Shown: one piece after another, positions 18,556 through 29,379 of the stretch
Layout of the letters: each line of letters begins with the position of its first letter
Position numbering within the stretch: position 1 is the first letter of the stretch
NCBI GenBank assembly: GCA_030407315.1
Contig: JALQPE010000064.1
Location: forward strand, 1 to 64,000
Length of the DNA stretch: 64,000 bases
Origin: Asparagopsis taxiformis
Lineage: Eukaryota > Rhodophyta > Florideophyceae > Bonnemaisoniales > Bonnemaisoniaceae
Direction of reading: 5' to 3'
Translations under genes and position numbers: made by a program
Notes under the pieces: generated by a model
What the model was told of the DNA's origin: nothing
Seen by the model: the letters and a program-made list of their open reading frames with translations, nothing else
Database searches by the model: none

Positions 18556-18975
18556 CTGTCTCCAGGTGCTGCCCAGGGCAGCACGAAATACTGTCTCCAG
18601 GTGCTGCCCAGGGCAGCACGAAATACTGTCTCCAGGTGCTGCCCAGGGCAGCACGAAATACTGTCTACAGGTGCTGCCCAGGGCAGCACAAAGTACTGTC
18701 TACAGGTGCTGCCCAGGGCAGCACAAAGTACTGTCTACAGGTGCTGCCCAGGGCAGCACAAAGTACTGTCTACAGGTACTGCCCAGGGCAGCACGAAATA
18801 CTGTCTACAGGTACTGCCCAGGGCAGCACGAAATACTGTCTACAGGTATTGCCCAGGACAGTGAAAATCACTGTCTCCAGGTATTGCCCAGGACAGTGAA
18901 AATCACTGTCTCCAGGTACTGCCCAGGACAGTGAAAATCACTGTCTCCAGGTACTGCCCAGGACAGTGCACCGTG
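18556..18975 (+). repeat. 35-bp subterminal tandem repeat, 12 units
   Basis: Twelve head-to-tail units of about 35 bp begin with CTGTCTCCAGGTGCTGCCCA and end in GCACGAAATA or GACAGTGAAAATCA. The last units contain GACAGT, so they grade into the ACAGT/ACTGT boxes found at all ends. Apparent long reading frames here come from the repeat and are not genes. Copy 2 has about three units, copy 3 one to two. Confidence 0.95.
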
Positions 18976-19326
18976 TTGGTTCCATCTATTGTCCCAGGCA
19001 GCGTATTTCACTATCCGGCCATGTTGCCTAGGCCAATACACAACACTATCCGCCAACACTGCCCAGTACAGTAAATTACATCATATCCAACTATTGAATA
19101 AATCATTAATTTTTACTGTCTCCATTCACTGCCTCAGACAGTACTGTGAGACAGTGTTTTTTACTGTCTGCAGACAGTGTTCCGTACTGTCTGCCAGACA
19201 GTGCAAATCACTGTCTCCAAGTGTGGCATTAATTTTCATTTGCCGCATAGTCATTTTTACTGTCTCAGACAGTAAAAATCACTGTCTCGCAGTACTGTCT
19301 GAGGCCCCCTTTTCAACACCGTAGTG
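18976..19326 (+). repeat. Type II terminal repeat of copy 1
   Basis: Further ACAGT...ACTGT boxes lead to CTGTCTGAGGCCCCC and the end TTTTCAACACCGTAGTG. The same end occurs inverted at 23292 and again at 43371. The outer 14 bases match the type I end, so the two ends form the terminal inverted repeat although their inner sequences differ. Confidence 0.9.
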
Positions 19327-19672
19327 ATGATGATGGCGTCGTACCGCTGTTCAGCATGCTGACAAGTGCACTAGTGTGTAAAATTGCGCAATGTTATACA
19401 TGTGTGCTGCAGAGTAAGGGGGCTATCACTTGCTCTGCTTATTGCACTCTGCGCATATTGGAATGCACAGAGCAAAAAAGTTAGCTTTGCTGTCGTTAAC
19501 ATTGCGGGGCATCAATGTGCTCTGCTACGTACAAATTCCCGGTCGTGTATTACCAAAGTATACGGCCGAATAGCTCACCGAGTTTCCCAAAGCCGGAACT
19601 TCACAGTCTCTGAGCAGAATAAGCGGTGGTAAAATACTACGTCATGTATTGTTGGCCGTCATGGTTTGTACA

Positions 19673-19796
19673 GTTGAAATTTGGTAATTTTTACGGCCTG
19701 AAATTACTGCAGTAAAAAGCGATCTAGCAAAGTGCACAATGGTAGATCGCTTTTTACTGCAGCAATTTCAGACCATAAAAATTACCAAATTTCAAC
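19673..19796. repeat. Foldback inverted repeat
   Basis: GTTGAAATTTGGTAATTTTT at the left pairs with AAAAATTACCAAATTTCAAC at the right; pairing continues through GGCCTGAAATT.ACTGCAGTAAAAAGCGATCTA, giving arms of nearly 60 bases around a short loop. It lies upstream of the spliced gene at 20026 and may be a small foldback (MITE-like) insertion or a promoter-region hairpin. Confidence 0.85.
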
Positions 19797-20025
19797 TCGA
19801 GCCTACATTGCTGGTTTCACTGCTTCTCAGTATGCCGAGGACCGTTACAGCCCTCATATTTCGTAACGGCACTACCATTGCACTTGTCCGTTACATGATT
19901 GGTCTGCTTACGACAGACATTTCCCTCGAGTATTTCTATTTATCTTTCCCGTCGGATAATCAATTTGCTCGTGCACCTCAATTCTCCTCTCCCGGACGTG
20001 GAACATCCCATCATTTTGAGCTGAA

Positions 20026-21708
20026 ATGCGAGATGAATTATCATTGTCAAGGTTTGCAAAGTTTGAGGAACAGTTTGCATCCCTCGAACAGTATATGCGC
20101 GACTCCCTTTCGTCCATTGAAATGGAGCTTGCTTGCATTCGGTACATGACCTCGGCTGTTGCAGGGACAAACACTGTACCTTCAGTAGTTCTCGAGGAGA
20201 GATCAAGAAGATCAAGTCAAATTACCATTCTAGTGTCCTCTTTGTTCAACAATAGGCATGTGACATCTAGATTCGTCGCTTTCCGAACCGTTGCAGAGCT
20301 TACCAAAACTTCAGTGGATCCCAGTTTGTTCAGGAACTTGAATACAAGGTCTGACGAAACCGCGCAAGTGAAGTCCTGTACAACATTGCTACTTGCTGCA
20401 TTGTCGTTTTCGCAGACTTCCAGTTCTAATGCAGAGGTAAGACAATCCAAGAAATCTCTAATTGGCACTGCGGTTGGGAAACGGCATATATTCTTAAAAC
20501 GCTCTATTGTCGGAACAGCATTTATTTCGATGGCGAATGACAGAATTGTACGATGGAAGGACTCGGCCACCAGGAATGCCGGCATCCTGGACCCCGGCGA
20601 AGAAGAGGACTTGAACAGCAATACTATCTCGAGAGATTATGCACTACGGAATGCAACAATTGTGCCCATCGATAAACCATCTTGGCTGCACATTTCGCAG
20701 CGCGCTCTTTTGCATGCTATGGATATTTCGATGCCCACAGAGGCGGAACGCAACATAGAACAGACCACGAGTTTGCAGGTTGGATCTTCGAAGCGCCGGC
20801 GACTGTTTGGTTCAAAAGGAGAAGCACGCCATGCATCTACGTCCTCCTCTTCGTCTTCCGCTATGCCCAACCTGTCACCGTCGGATATACAATCCATTCC
20901 GATCATTACCTCTGCTCTACGGCAGCTCACCCAGTTCTTCAACAGTTCCCGTAAGCAAATGAAAATGGAATTTGTCAAGCAAGCATTCTTCCTCATCCAC
21001 CGAGATATGAAGGCAACTATTGCTGTTCCACTCGACTCTGATGTGTCAACGTCGGACATGTGTCCACCTGACTCGATTCCGACAAGGTCGAAAGCTTACG
21101 GAACAGGAGAAGACGCTCTGAAAGTGTATTCTAAAAATGATTCCATCTTCTCAAATTTCATTCTCAGCCGTCCCGAGCTCCACGTTCAGGTTACTTACAA
21201 AGTTCAGGTAAGCGGCGGTATCGGTAATGGAAACATTACAACTGCGCAGAATCCGGTGGAGAAATTGGCTGTATGTTCATTCTCTTTTCTTACTTTAGCT
21301 ATGATATTGTTATGCAGTTTCTGTCAATGCACACAACTGGAGATGCTTTGTCATGAGCCCCATGCCATTTAAGCTTGTTATCAGATAGCAATATGTCTCC
21401 AAGGTTTATTCAATGCGGCCCTCAGCAAGATACCTACACCTCAATTCGGGAAAGATGGATTCCCTTTGCGAGTTGCATGGGGGCATCTAGAGCTGCGGGA
21501 CTACCTCATGGGAGGTGATTGCCTGTTCGGAATCATCAGAAAGAAGAGAAATCTCACTGCTGAAGAATATGAGTCTGTACGTTTCGATTCAAGCATCGTA
21601 CAAACCGAACTTTCCTTTGAAAACACGGCAGACAGGCGCGTTTCCAATCCTGATTGCGTCCCTCTACAGGAGGATGACGAGCTTGGTATTTCTCTAATTG
21701 ATGTGTAG
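20026..21708 (+). CDS. Spliced homologue of the 508-aa protein (522 aa, one intron)
   Basis: Translation starts at ATG 20026. A stop near 21370 is bypassed by an intron from GTATGT at 21271 to ATCAG ending at 21384. The intron is 114 bp, a multiple of three, so the frame is kept; exon 2 ends at the stop at 21708. The spliced product of 522 aa is close to the 508-aa family length. Matching landmarks are an N-terminal coiled-coil-like stretch, a basic KRRRLFG near residue 255, LHVQVTYKVQV against the equivalent LFKVEYEVQI, and a C-terminal block ending in EEYES/RYEEL with an acidic tail. Similarity is weak but collinear. Its function is unknown. Confidence 0.65.
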
Positions 21709-21845
21709 TACTGCTTTGATTAGAAACTTTATATCGGTATGGTTCATTAGTAGTTCTAGGAAAAGTCCCAACGCTCAACTAGTTCTGCTTTGCAATGCAT
21801 GCATCATCTGCATTATAGTATTTCTGATTCATCCAACTGCTGGCA

Positions 21846-22961
21846 TCATTTAATGTACTCCTCTGCCTTTTTCTCTGACGCACTATACCCTACCACGTCG
21901 TTCACTACATCTTCTGTTATCAACTTATCTATACGACAAGGTTCTTCCACACCACGGAATACGACGTACGGCATATGAACTCTCAGAGATGCCCACAGTA
22001 CATCCCCCGCCTTTCCTTGCTTTCTTTGCATCGCAGGCTCCCATTCTATACGGAAACATTTCTTTCCTTCGCTTTTCCACCCTTCCAGACTCCTTTCACC
22101 GTCGCTCCTCCCGTGCGCATCACATGTCAAAGGACATTTCTGCAGCTCTATTCCGTGCACGTATTCACCTTGGACCACAGCACTACTTTTTCGAATTAGA
22201 CACCACACGTTTGATGTTGTTTCCGCACTGCAGAATGAGCTACTGCCAATTGCAACAGATGTCGACTGTGCTTCCATCATTCCCGAGCACAATATCGTAC
22301 CAAACAACCGCAAACCACATGACCTCGCCGAACCGTTCATGTAACTACACTCTTCATTGTCCTCCACTTCCGAGTTGCTGATGTTACGCCTTTGAACCAG
22401 ACACTCGGTTCGCCATCGGTGCCCTAATCCTAGCAGATCTGATAGTGTTGCAAAACTGGAACACGTAATGTTCAAAGCTTCCCCACCAGTTCCAGCTACT
22501 GCCGCGTGAAGCCCTGGGTACACTTTGTAATACCCCCCTCCATGGATTTCTGCTGTTCCCTTTAGCATTTCCCGGAATAACTCAGTGCTCAATGAGATGG
22601 GAATCTGCACCGGTCCGCTAATAGCCGTTCCACTTGTACATGCACCGTCAATCTCACTATGTGGGTAGCCGCCACCTGAGTTTGACAAAGTGCTTCGATT
22701 AACCTGTTCCACAACTTTCTCTACCGCACGCTGTAAGAGCATCAATAAAACCTTACCAGCTGATACTGTTGATCCACAATTTCGAACCATTCCGCTCCAA
22801 CCAAGCCGACACTCGCTACCATTTCCAGAAAGCATTATATTTTCTAGTGTTCTCAGCCTTGTCTCCATACTACCGTATGTGTTGGCGTCAAGTGCTGATT
22901 CCACTTTTTTGCTTCTTCCTATGCGGTGATATCGCTTCAGATTCTCCATATGATTGTTCAT
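21846..22961 (-). CDS. Homologue of gene X, main part (371 codons open)
   Basis: The frame opens with ATG at 22961, but coding similarity continues upstream to about 23240 in other frames: LLYDAIPERNYLV, then VKF, KLMSDGQPPTQWR, resembling LLEYKAEYGFDS, VKI, ELVDKDSGRVLPWR of gene X in copy 2. The gene is therefore either spliced near 22960-23090 or frameshifted. It is convergent with the 20026-21708 gene with 137 bp between stops, as gene X is with the 508-aa gene in copy 2. The front may be a Tudor-like chromatin-reader fold; the rest is of unknown type. Confidence 0.5.
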   Translation of the reverse strand: MNNHMENLKRYHRIGRSKKVESALDANTYGSMETRLRTLENIMLSGNGSECRLGWSGMVRNCGSTVSAGKVLLMLLQRAVEKVVEQVNRSTLSNSGGGYPHSEIDGACTSGTAISGPVQIPISLSTELFREMLKGTAEIHGGGYYKVYPGLHAAVAGTGGEALNITCSSFATLSDLLGLGHRWRTECLVQRRNISNSEVEDNEECSYMNGSARSCGLRLFGTILCSGMMEAQSTSVAIGSSSFCSAETTSNVWCLIRKSSAVVQGEYVHGIELQKCPLTCDAHGRSDGERSLEGWKSEGKKCFRIEWEPAMQRKQGKAGDVLWASLRVHMPYVVFRGVEEPCRIDKLITEDVVNDVVGYSASEKKAEEYIK

Positions 22962-23291
22962 GAAATTCTACTCCCACCGCTTCGTAGTTCACAACCTCTC
23001 TGTTGCTCCTCCGCCACTGTGTCGGTGGCTGACCATCGGACATTAACTTACTTCCCATCCGAAATTTTACATGTTCGTAGGAAACACAAGGTAATTCCTT
23101 TCAGGGATAGCATCATATAACAATCTGCCTTCCGCAACCACCATTTCATCGTGCCTTGGCTTCACGGCATCCGAGTACCGCCACTTTGATACTTCCATCA
23201 CTGCAATATCCTTTTCCTCGTCGTCAACCTCATAATTGCATCACCCACATCCTGTCCATTGTGCTCCACCACACCAGGCGTGTACACGCCA

Positions 23292-23780
23292 CACTACGGT
23301 GTTGAAAAGGGGGCCTCAGACAGTACGGTGAGACAGTGATTTTTACTGTCTGAGACAGTAAAATCACTATGCGGCAAATGAAAATTAATGCCACACTTGG
23401 AGACAGTGATTTGCACTGTCTGGCAGACAGTACGGAACACTGTCTGCAGACAGTAAAAACACTGTCTCACAGTACTGTCTGAGGCAGTGAATGGAGACAG
23501 TAAAAATTAATGATTTATTCAATAGTTGGATATGATGTAATTTACTGTACTGGGCAGTGTTGGCGGATAGTGTTTTGTATTGGCCAAGGCAACATGGCCG
23601 GATAGTGAAATACGCTGCCTGGGACAATAGATGGAACCAACACGGTGCACTGTCCTGGGCAGTACCTGGAGACAGTACTTTGTGCTGCCCTGGGCAGCAC
23701 CTGGAGACGTATTTCGTGCTGCCCTGCCCTGGGCAGCACCTGGAGACAGTAAAGCAGTGTCCTGATATAGTAAAATTCGG
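23292..23780 (-). repeat. Type II terminal repeat of copy 2 with short tandem array
   Basis: Reverse complement of the copy 1 type II end: CACTACGGTGTTGAAAAGG, then GGGCCTCAGACAGTAC and ACAGT/ACTGT boxes. The 35-bp tandem block is reduced to about three units at 23645-23750. Confidence 0.9.
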
Positions 23781-24449
23781 TGTCTGGAGTGGTGGATGAG
23801 ATGGAGCGTCACGCTGTCGTGGGCATCTTTCTGGGGTAGAGGAAGGCAGTTCTAGCGCTATGAGGATGGGACATGGACGGTATTCATATGGGAATGGACA
23901 GAATAGTACGGCTAGGAATTTTTATTTCGTAGTGACTATGAGCTAGCGAGAGGTATACGCGGTAGGATAGGTAGCAATCTAAGAGGGTGCGATATGGGAA
24001 GCTTCACTCTGGATTTGTTTATTTGCGCAGGCTACATTGAGAATAAACAATCCCTATGTTAAAACTGCTACTACAACCAACACTATTCTGACGAGTAAAA
24101 CTAAAACTACTAGAAAAGTCTACAAATCTATCAACTGATTGAGCTGCATGAATAAGCTAGGAAATGAAGAGAAGAAGAAAAAATGATGTAGAGAAAGGAA
24201 ACAAGTTAGTGACGTTGAATTGGAGAGGGAAATTGATGGTGATTAGGAGACTAACGTACCTTAACAAATACCATTGCATCCCAATTGAGATATGTACTCA
24301 CAGGCAAAAAGAAAAGTAGTGGAGAAGTGGTAAGAGAGAAAGATAAATGAAAGTAGAAGTGGAACACTCACCGACTGGAAACCTGAGAAAGAGAAAACAA
24401 AGAAAACTGGGTTAGTGGCGTGAGTTGTGGAAACGTACCATCATGGTTC

Positions 24450-24584
24450 ATATCCGTCGGAGACAAAGCAACAACTTTGGCCTTGGAAGCCGTATTGATG
24501 ATCTAAAACTTACGCTTTGGAAGCAGTTTAGATGATCTATACGGCTTCCACGGCCAGGGTTGTTGCTTTGTTTCCGACGGATAT
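24450..24584. repeat. Foldback inverted repeat, copy 2 version
   Basis: Counterpart of 17715-17849, with ATATCCGTCGG at the left and CCGACGGATAT at the right. The inner sequences differ between copies in matched positions on both arms, so pairing is kept (for example TTGGAAGCCGTATTG against the inner partner). Confidence 0.7.
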
Positions 24585-25547
24585 GAAGATGGAAACAGGG
24601 ATCTCCAGAATCTGTTGTTTAAGTAGCACTCTGCGGGCGGAAATGACGTGTACTCTAACAATAGAGGGATGAATTTGAAACGGAGCGGTGCGATGGGAGG
24701 CCCAGAAAAACGATACCTAGGGTGCGAATTACGCTTTGAAGCACATGACCTGGCAGAACAGGCGCAAAATTATTGTATCTTCTACCGCCTTCTCTAGTCT
24801 ATAATGACGTCATCACTACAGAAATATAGGAAAAAACACTAGCATATGGGGCCTACTGGAAAGGGGGAGGCGAGGAGTAGGAAAAATGGCGCACTTTTCT
24901 GGACGAGGAGTCCGCGCTTCCAGTGATGATTTGGACGGTATATATCGATGATGTCATTGCATGCTCTGAGCACACTTGGCAGGCAGTCAAAGCGGGCCAC
25001 GTGGATGTGGGCGGCTAGGAAACAGCAGTGTGGGAGAAATTTTATAATTTTCATGTTGCAAGCGAGCAGTGAATCTGCATTGCAATATATAAATTTATGC
25101 TAATTTAAGATATCACACCGAGTACGATTCAACGAGAGATTGTGCTTTCAACTTGTAAATAGGGCCGAAAATGGTAGAGTATACGAGTAGGAAGTACGTG
25201 TATGAGAAAATCAGATTCAGTATTAGTGCCTAGAGCATCACTGCGAAATAAACGGTCCTTTTCCGGAAATGGATACATCTTGGCTGGGTTTGTGGTTAGG
25301 GGATGCGATACAAGATAGCAAAACGATGTTGAGTCCGGATGAAATAGCAATCAATGTGCATAAAGCAATGAGCATAGGGCAAAGCATTGTGGTGAACCAG
25401 TTCATTGGATCGAATGAAAGCCTGGAAAGGTTTCGTAACGGTTAAAAGTAGTAGTACTGTATTGAGATAGTAGTCATGTCATAGAAGTTTAGAGTTGTAT
25501 TCTATGCAACAAAACTGAGCGAAGAAGAAAAGAACAAAAACATCAAG

Positions 25548-28500
25548 ATGGCAGGATCTCCTGGGAAACTGCAGGGAGAAATCCGCAGCAGTGATGCAGC
25601 CTGCATGAACAAAGAAATCCCGAGAGGTAATGAGCTACGACGTGAGTGTACCACAGATGACCTATTGGAGTCCCCAATCCCTATGGGTGACACAATAGAA
25701 GGTTGTATTGATGTGTACAGCAACAACGATGAAGCTGGAAGTGACATCTACGTAGCATCGAGCACGCTAATGGAATCGGAAGAAGCAACCGGACGAGGTT
25801 CTGATTCCATTTCAACTGGAGGCCCGATAGACCGAAATGCTGGGATGAAGCATGTGGTGATTTCAAGGCATTACTACAATGGCCTGCGATGTATGGGGCT
25901 CTTCAGCTGAGTGGAACTCAAAGAATGACAAGAGCCCACTATGAAGGTACCCTGTTCGGAATGAATTTCCGCAGAGATCCAAGTGAGCACGTCCCGTCGG
26001 ACTCTGTGATGCGACAGAAGATACTACCATTCTTGAGGAAACACTGCTATGCAAAGAGCTGTGACATCGAGTTTCCGATAGACCTTCGAAAGAGCGGAGC
26101 AAGAGCTGCACAGCATCGAGGTGCAGTAGGAACCCGTGGAACAACAGATGACAGAGACAATTGTGGAGGAATGGCGAAAGTTCGTATTGTACTCCCAAGC
26201 ACATGGGCTCTGAAAGATGTCCAGACTCGACCAATCTTTAAAGCATTCCGCAGTGATGCGAACAATCGAAGCTCGGAAGGAGAAAAATCAACCGCAGAGT
26301 GCAGCATTGAAGATTCGTTCATTGCAAAGTGCAGGAGGGGTGTTTTTGAGCGACCCATTCGTTCGCACAGCAGTTGTTCCCATTGACAGCGATGGGAAAA
26401 GGGTTTGAAGCACATTTATGTACCTGATGGAACAGCAATTCGAATCCGATGTCATCCAGGAGCTCGTCAGGTTGCCGTCATCGAAAGAGCAAAAGGTTCA
26501 GGAAGAATGACAGAGATGGTGGGAAACCGAAGAGGAGAAGAGTGGCGGTTACGTCGTTGTGGGAACTTCATGCTAGGACCATAGTTACCTATGAGGCTCG
26601 ACACGACGGTGAGCATGATGTGCATGTCGAAAAATATCTGCAGCCGCGAATGTCACATCTATTGGAATGGGAGAGGCAGCATGCTCTGCGAGCGATATCG
26701 CAATGTGTAATCGGAGCAGGAGCCAAGGGAAAAGGAACACGAGCTGGGGACGTGATAACCGTTCTATTACCAATTGGAATGGAAGAGGGTGATATTGTTC
26801 CACACGTCGTATTGGTGAACAGGTATTTGAAAGAGCAGGTCGGAGAAGCATCCACCATGTTACTTTGCTTTTCACCGGGCGCGAGCTTTGCTGAAGCCAG
26901 AAACCCGCCCGATAGACTAGGAAGCCCCAACTATGAAGAAATTCGTGTTTCAGGGGTGTTCTCGGATGGTTTCGGAGACCACAGGTCGCAATGGCACCCA
27001 GCGTCTCCCGCGAGAAGATGCACCATGTTGGGGAAAGCTGGAGGATGGTCGAAACTACTTTGTTTACCGATTTCTGCTTTACACGGATGACTTTGAACCA
27101 TTCACAAGCAGGAAGGGAAGTTTTGGTGGATGCTATATGTTACCTCTCAATCTACCGCCTCGGAAAAGGGGAAGCTACCAAGCGGTTTGAGTGATTGGTT
27201 TGCCACCTCCGGGAGTGTCCACAAATTGTGTATTGCGATATATCGTTCAAGATATAGTGCGAGGAAGCACAGAGGGTTTCCCAACGAAAAATGCAGAGGG
27301 AGAAGATGTTGTGGTATTTCTAGACCCAGTGGGGAGCATTGGAGACTATCCTGCAGTTTCACATACCCTGGATGTTCTTGGACACACATCAAACTCTCCG
27401 TGCCACATCTGCAGTTTCCGCAAATATGACCTGAGCAGTACTGGTGGCACGAAGAATGCATACACTTCGGTAGTGAACGGGCAAACATCGACGCATGCCA
27501 GGAGCAAGTATCGGAATGCATCGACACGTAAGGATGCCACAGAAACCCAGCTTCGCACTCTCGGACTGGCTGCAGAAGAAGGGGAAGATTTACCATTTCA
27601 TGTCCTGAGCACTTCCTTGGAAGCAGTGCAGGAAGAAGTACCGAAGACGGAAAACGGAGTTTCAGTTGTCCCAGCAATTTTTGACCCGTACCGTTCCGCA
27701 GTGATAGCACCTGACCATCTATTGTCTGGACTGGCACAAGATGTACTGAACGCTTGTATTTCAGCTGCCAGCCCACGAATTCGAGAGGTAGCTGAATTGC
27801 AAATTCTGGGCGCTCTGAAGAAGTTCAGGATGGGAAGGCAGAACCGTTTATTTGGAACCAACAATCTGCTTTCCATGAACATGAGTGACATATTCAGTGT
27901 GCTGCTGATAGCACCTATGGCATTCGAAAACGCAGCTCGAATGATGGATGGGAAAGGGGAAGGTCATCGTGAAAATTTGATGGGGCCGTCAAACTAGTAT
28001 GATGTTTCAGAAGCTGGTTTCGTGTATTAGTTTCATGCCCGTATGGTGGAAAGAACGGTCCACATGAAGTAGAGACGGCTGACGGAGAAGGTGGCAGGAA
28101 TGAATACATTCTGGGAAGAACTGTAGACTACGTGGAGACGTTGAATGAGTATTGTCGGAAAGTGAAGGGAGCAGGAGCACATTTGGACAAACCTAATGTT
28201 CATCGTCTTGTCGAGTTTTGTGTTCATACGCTTCCTGCCTACGGCTCTGTGAAGCACGTGCAGGAGCTTATATTCGAACGGATGCATCAGCCGCTGAAGA
28301 AAGGTGTGAGAATGTCCAATCACCAAAGCGAACAGCTTTCAGCGCTGGAATTAGTTCTTGCGGATGACTGGCAGACGAGAGTGGCCATTGTTTTGCGCGA
28401 AATCGGCATGGAGCCACAACATTGGTCCTCGTCCGAATGCTCTCAAATGGTCAACGTTCTTTCACAGGAGCTAGGGAGAGAAATAGATCTGGAAGACGAG

Positions 28501-28581
28501 GTAGTGAAAAACTGCTTCCAGGAACCGGTTTCTCCAGCTTCTCTCCCAGCGTCGAGGAAAGATATTGTCGGCGGATGGTGA
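25548..28581 (+). pseudogene. CACTA (Tnp2-type) transposase, decayed but with native C-terminus
   Basis: It matches the transposase part of the copy 1 chimera from ATG 25548, apart from a missing stretch of about 30 codons right after the start. Frame breaks occur near 25840, 26370, 26490, 27010, 27180 and 28000. Unlike copy 1, it continues past SLEAVQE (near 27630) into about 900 bp more, with NLLSMNMSDIFSVLL and then NVHRLVEFCVHTLPAYGS and HVQELIFERMHQPLKKG near 28260. This has the look of the third catalytic region (Glu) of CACTA transposases. This copy therefore shows the ancestral end of the protein. Confidence 0.82.
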
Positions 28582-29379
28582 AATTGTGACGTGGAGAGGG
28601 CATGGAGGTATATCTATTGACGAGGTCAAGGAGTACATGAATGGAAAATGTGATATGGCAGAGGTGCTGTAGGTGTTTTCAAACGGTTCTTTACCGAAAG
28701 GTACGGAAGCGGAACAAGCGGGTGTGGAAAGTATGCCGAATGGGTGGAGAAGAGTTTCTAGAAGCACTACGACAGAGTGGGGAAGGAAAACAGTGCAGAG
28801 GTCTGGCTCTCTAGAATCAGGAGCTATCATCCATGCTGTTTGCCCTGAACAGAGATATGTGAGGATGGTGCAACTTCACAAGCGATTCTGTACCCGGCGT
28901 CTCGTCTCACATCAGAGATAATGCGGGGAAGAATTAATTATGAACCGCGGTTTTTTATTGTTCTAGCGTTCTTTATCCTGAGGAACGAGAGTGCGAGAGA
29001 TGAGCAAGGTACAGCTTATGGAGTTTGCCTGGGTTTGCAAAAAACTGATGAAGGAGTGTTCAAGGTCGAAGAGAGGCGACGAACAGTAATTGTGGAGATG
29101 AGTGGGGAGTCACTGAGGTGTTTGCTATGCACTATTGCAATGGGAGTGTATGCGAATATGATGAGAACATGAGGGAGGTAAGGCACGGACCCGGACTGCT
29201 GGAGGGTGGAGAGATATATGCACTATGTAGGCGAGACGGATTTCCACCGAGGGCTGCATGATTTTTAGGGAAGAATAAAATGAATAACCAGATGCATCAC
29301 ATATGAATTGTACACTCTAGGGCGGTGGTGGATTGTGCAAAGTAGTGGGGAGGGATCTGAGAGGATGGAGGGAGGTATG
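28582..29379. other. 3' flank of the copy 2 transposase
   Basis: Short plus-strand open frames of up to about 80 codons occur (28673-28921, 28921-29172), perhaps the frameshifted tail of the transposase gene, but no family is recognisable. Copy 1 has nothing equivalent because its transposase 3' part is replaced. Confidence 0.4.

Larger units (their letters stand above)
3..19326 (+). mobile_element. CACTA-type DNA transposon, copy 1 (most complete)
   Basis: The segment starts with CACTACGGTGTTGA and ends with TCAACACCGTAGTG, perfect inverted ends of the CACTA/EnSpm type. Inside are a transposase gene of the Tnp2 (transposase_21) type, two large accessory genes, a 508-aa gene and two palindrome arrays. 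Both flanks read AT next to the ends (AT before position 3, AT after 19326), but only two bases are visible on the left, so a 3-bp target duplication cannot be confirmed. The layout is repeated in reverse at 23292-38829, which supports this as one unit. The transposase has lost its usual C-terminus, so this copy is probably not autonomous. Confidence 0.85.
19327..23291. mobile_element. Fragment of a related, diverged element between copies 1 and 2
   Basis: This spacer contains a plus-strand homologue of the 508-aa gene (20026-21708) and a convergent minus-strand homologue of gene X (21846 to about 23240). That is the gene order found next to the type I end of copies 1 and 2, yet the proteins are much diverged, so this is another family member rather than a duplicate. 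No CACTA end of its own was seen. The first 340 bases hold no gene. Confidence 0.6.

Noticed and set aside
18491..18934. Overlapping 87-147 aa frames with repeated LPRAARNTV-like peptides
   Set aside because: They arise from the 35-bp tandem repeat, which is open in several frames because 35 is not a multiple of three; not a gene.
20621..21059. Minus-strand frames of 130-140 codons in the spacer
   Set aside because: They lie opposite the spliced plus-strand gene, which has homologues; no evidence for the minus strand.
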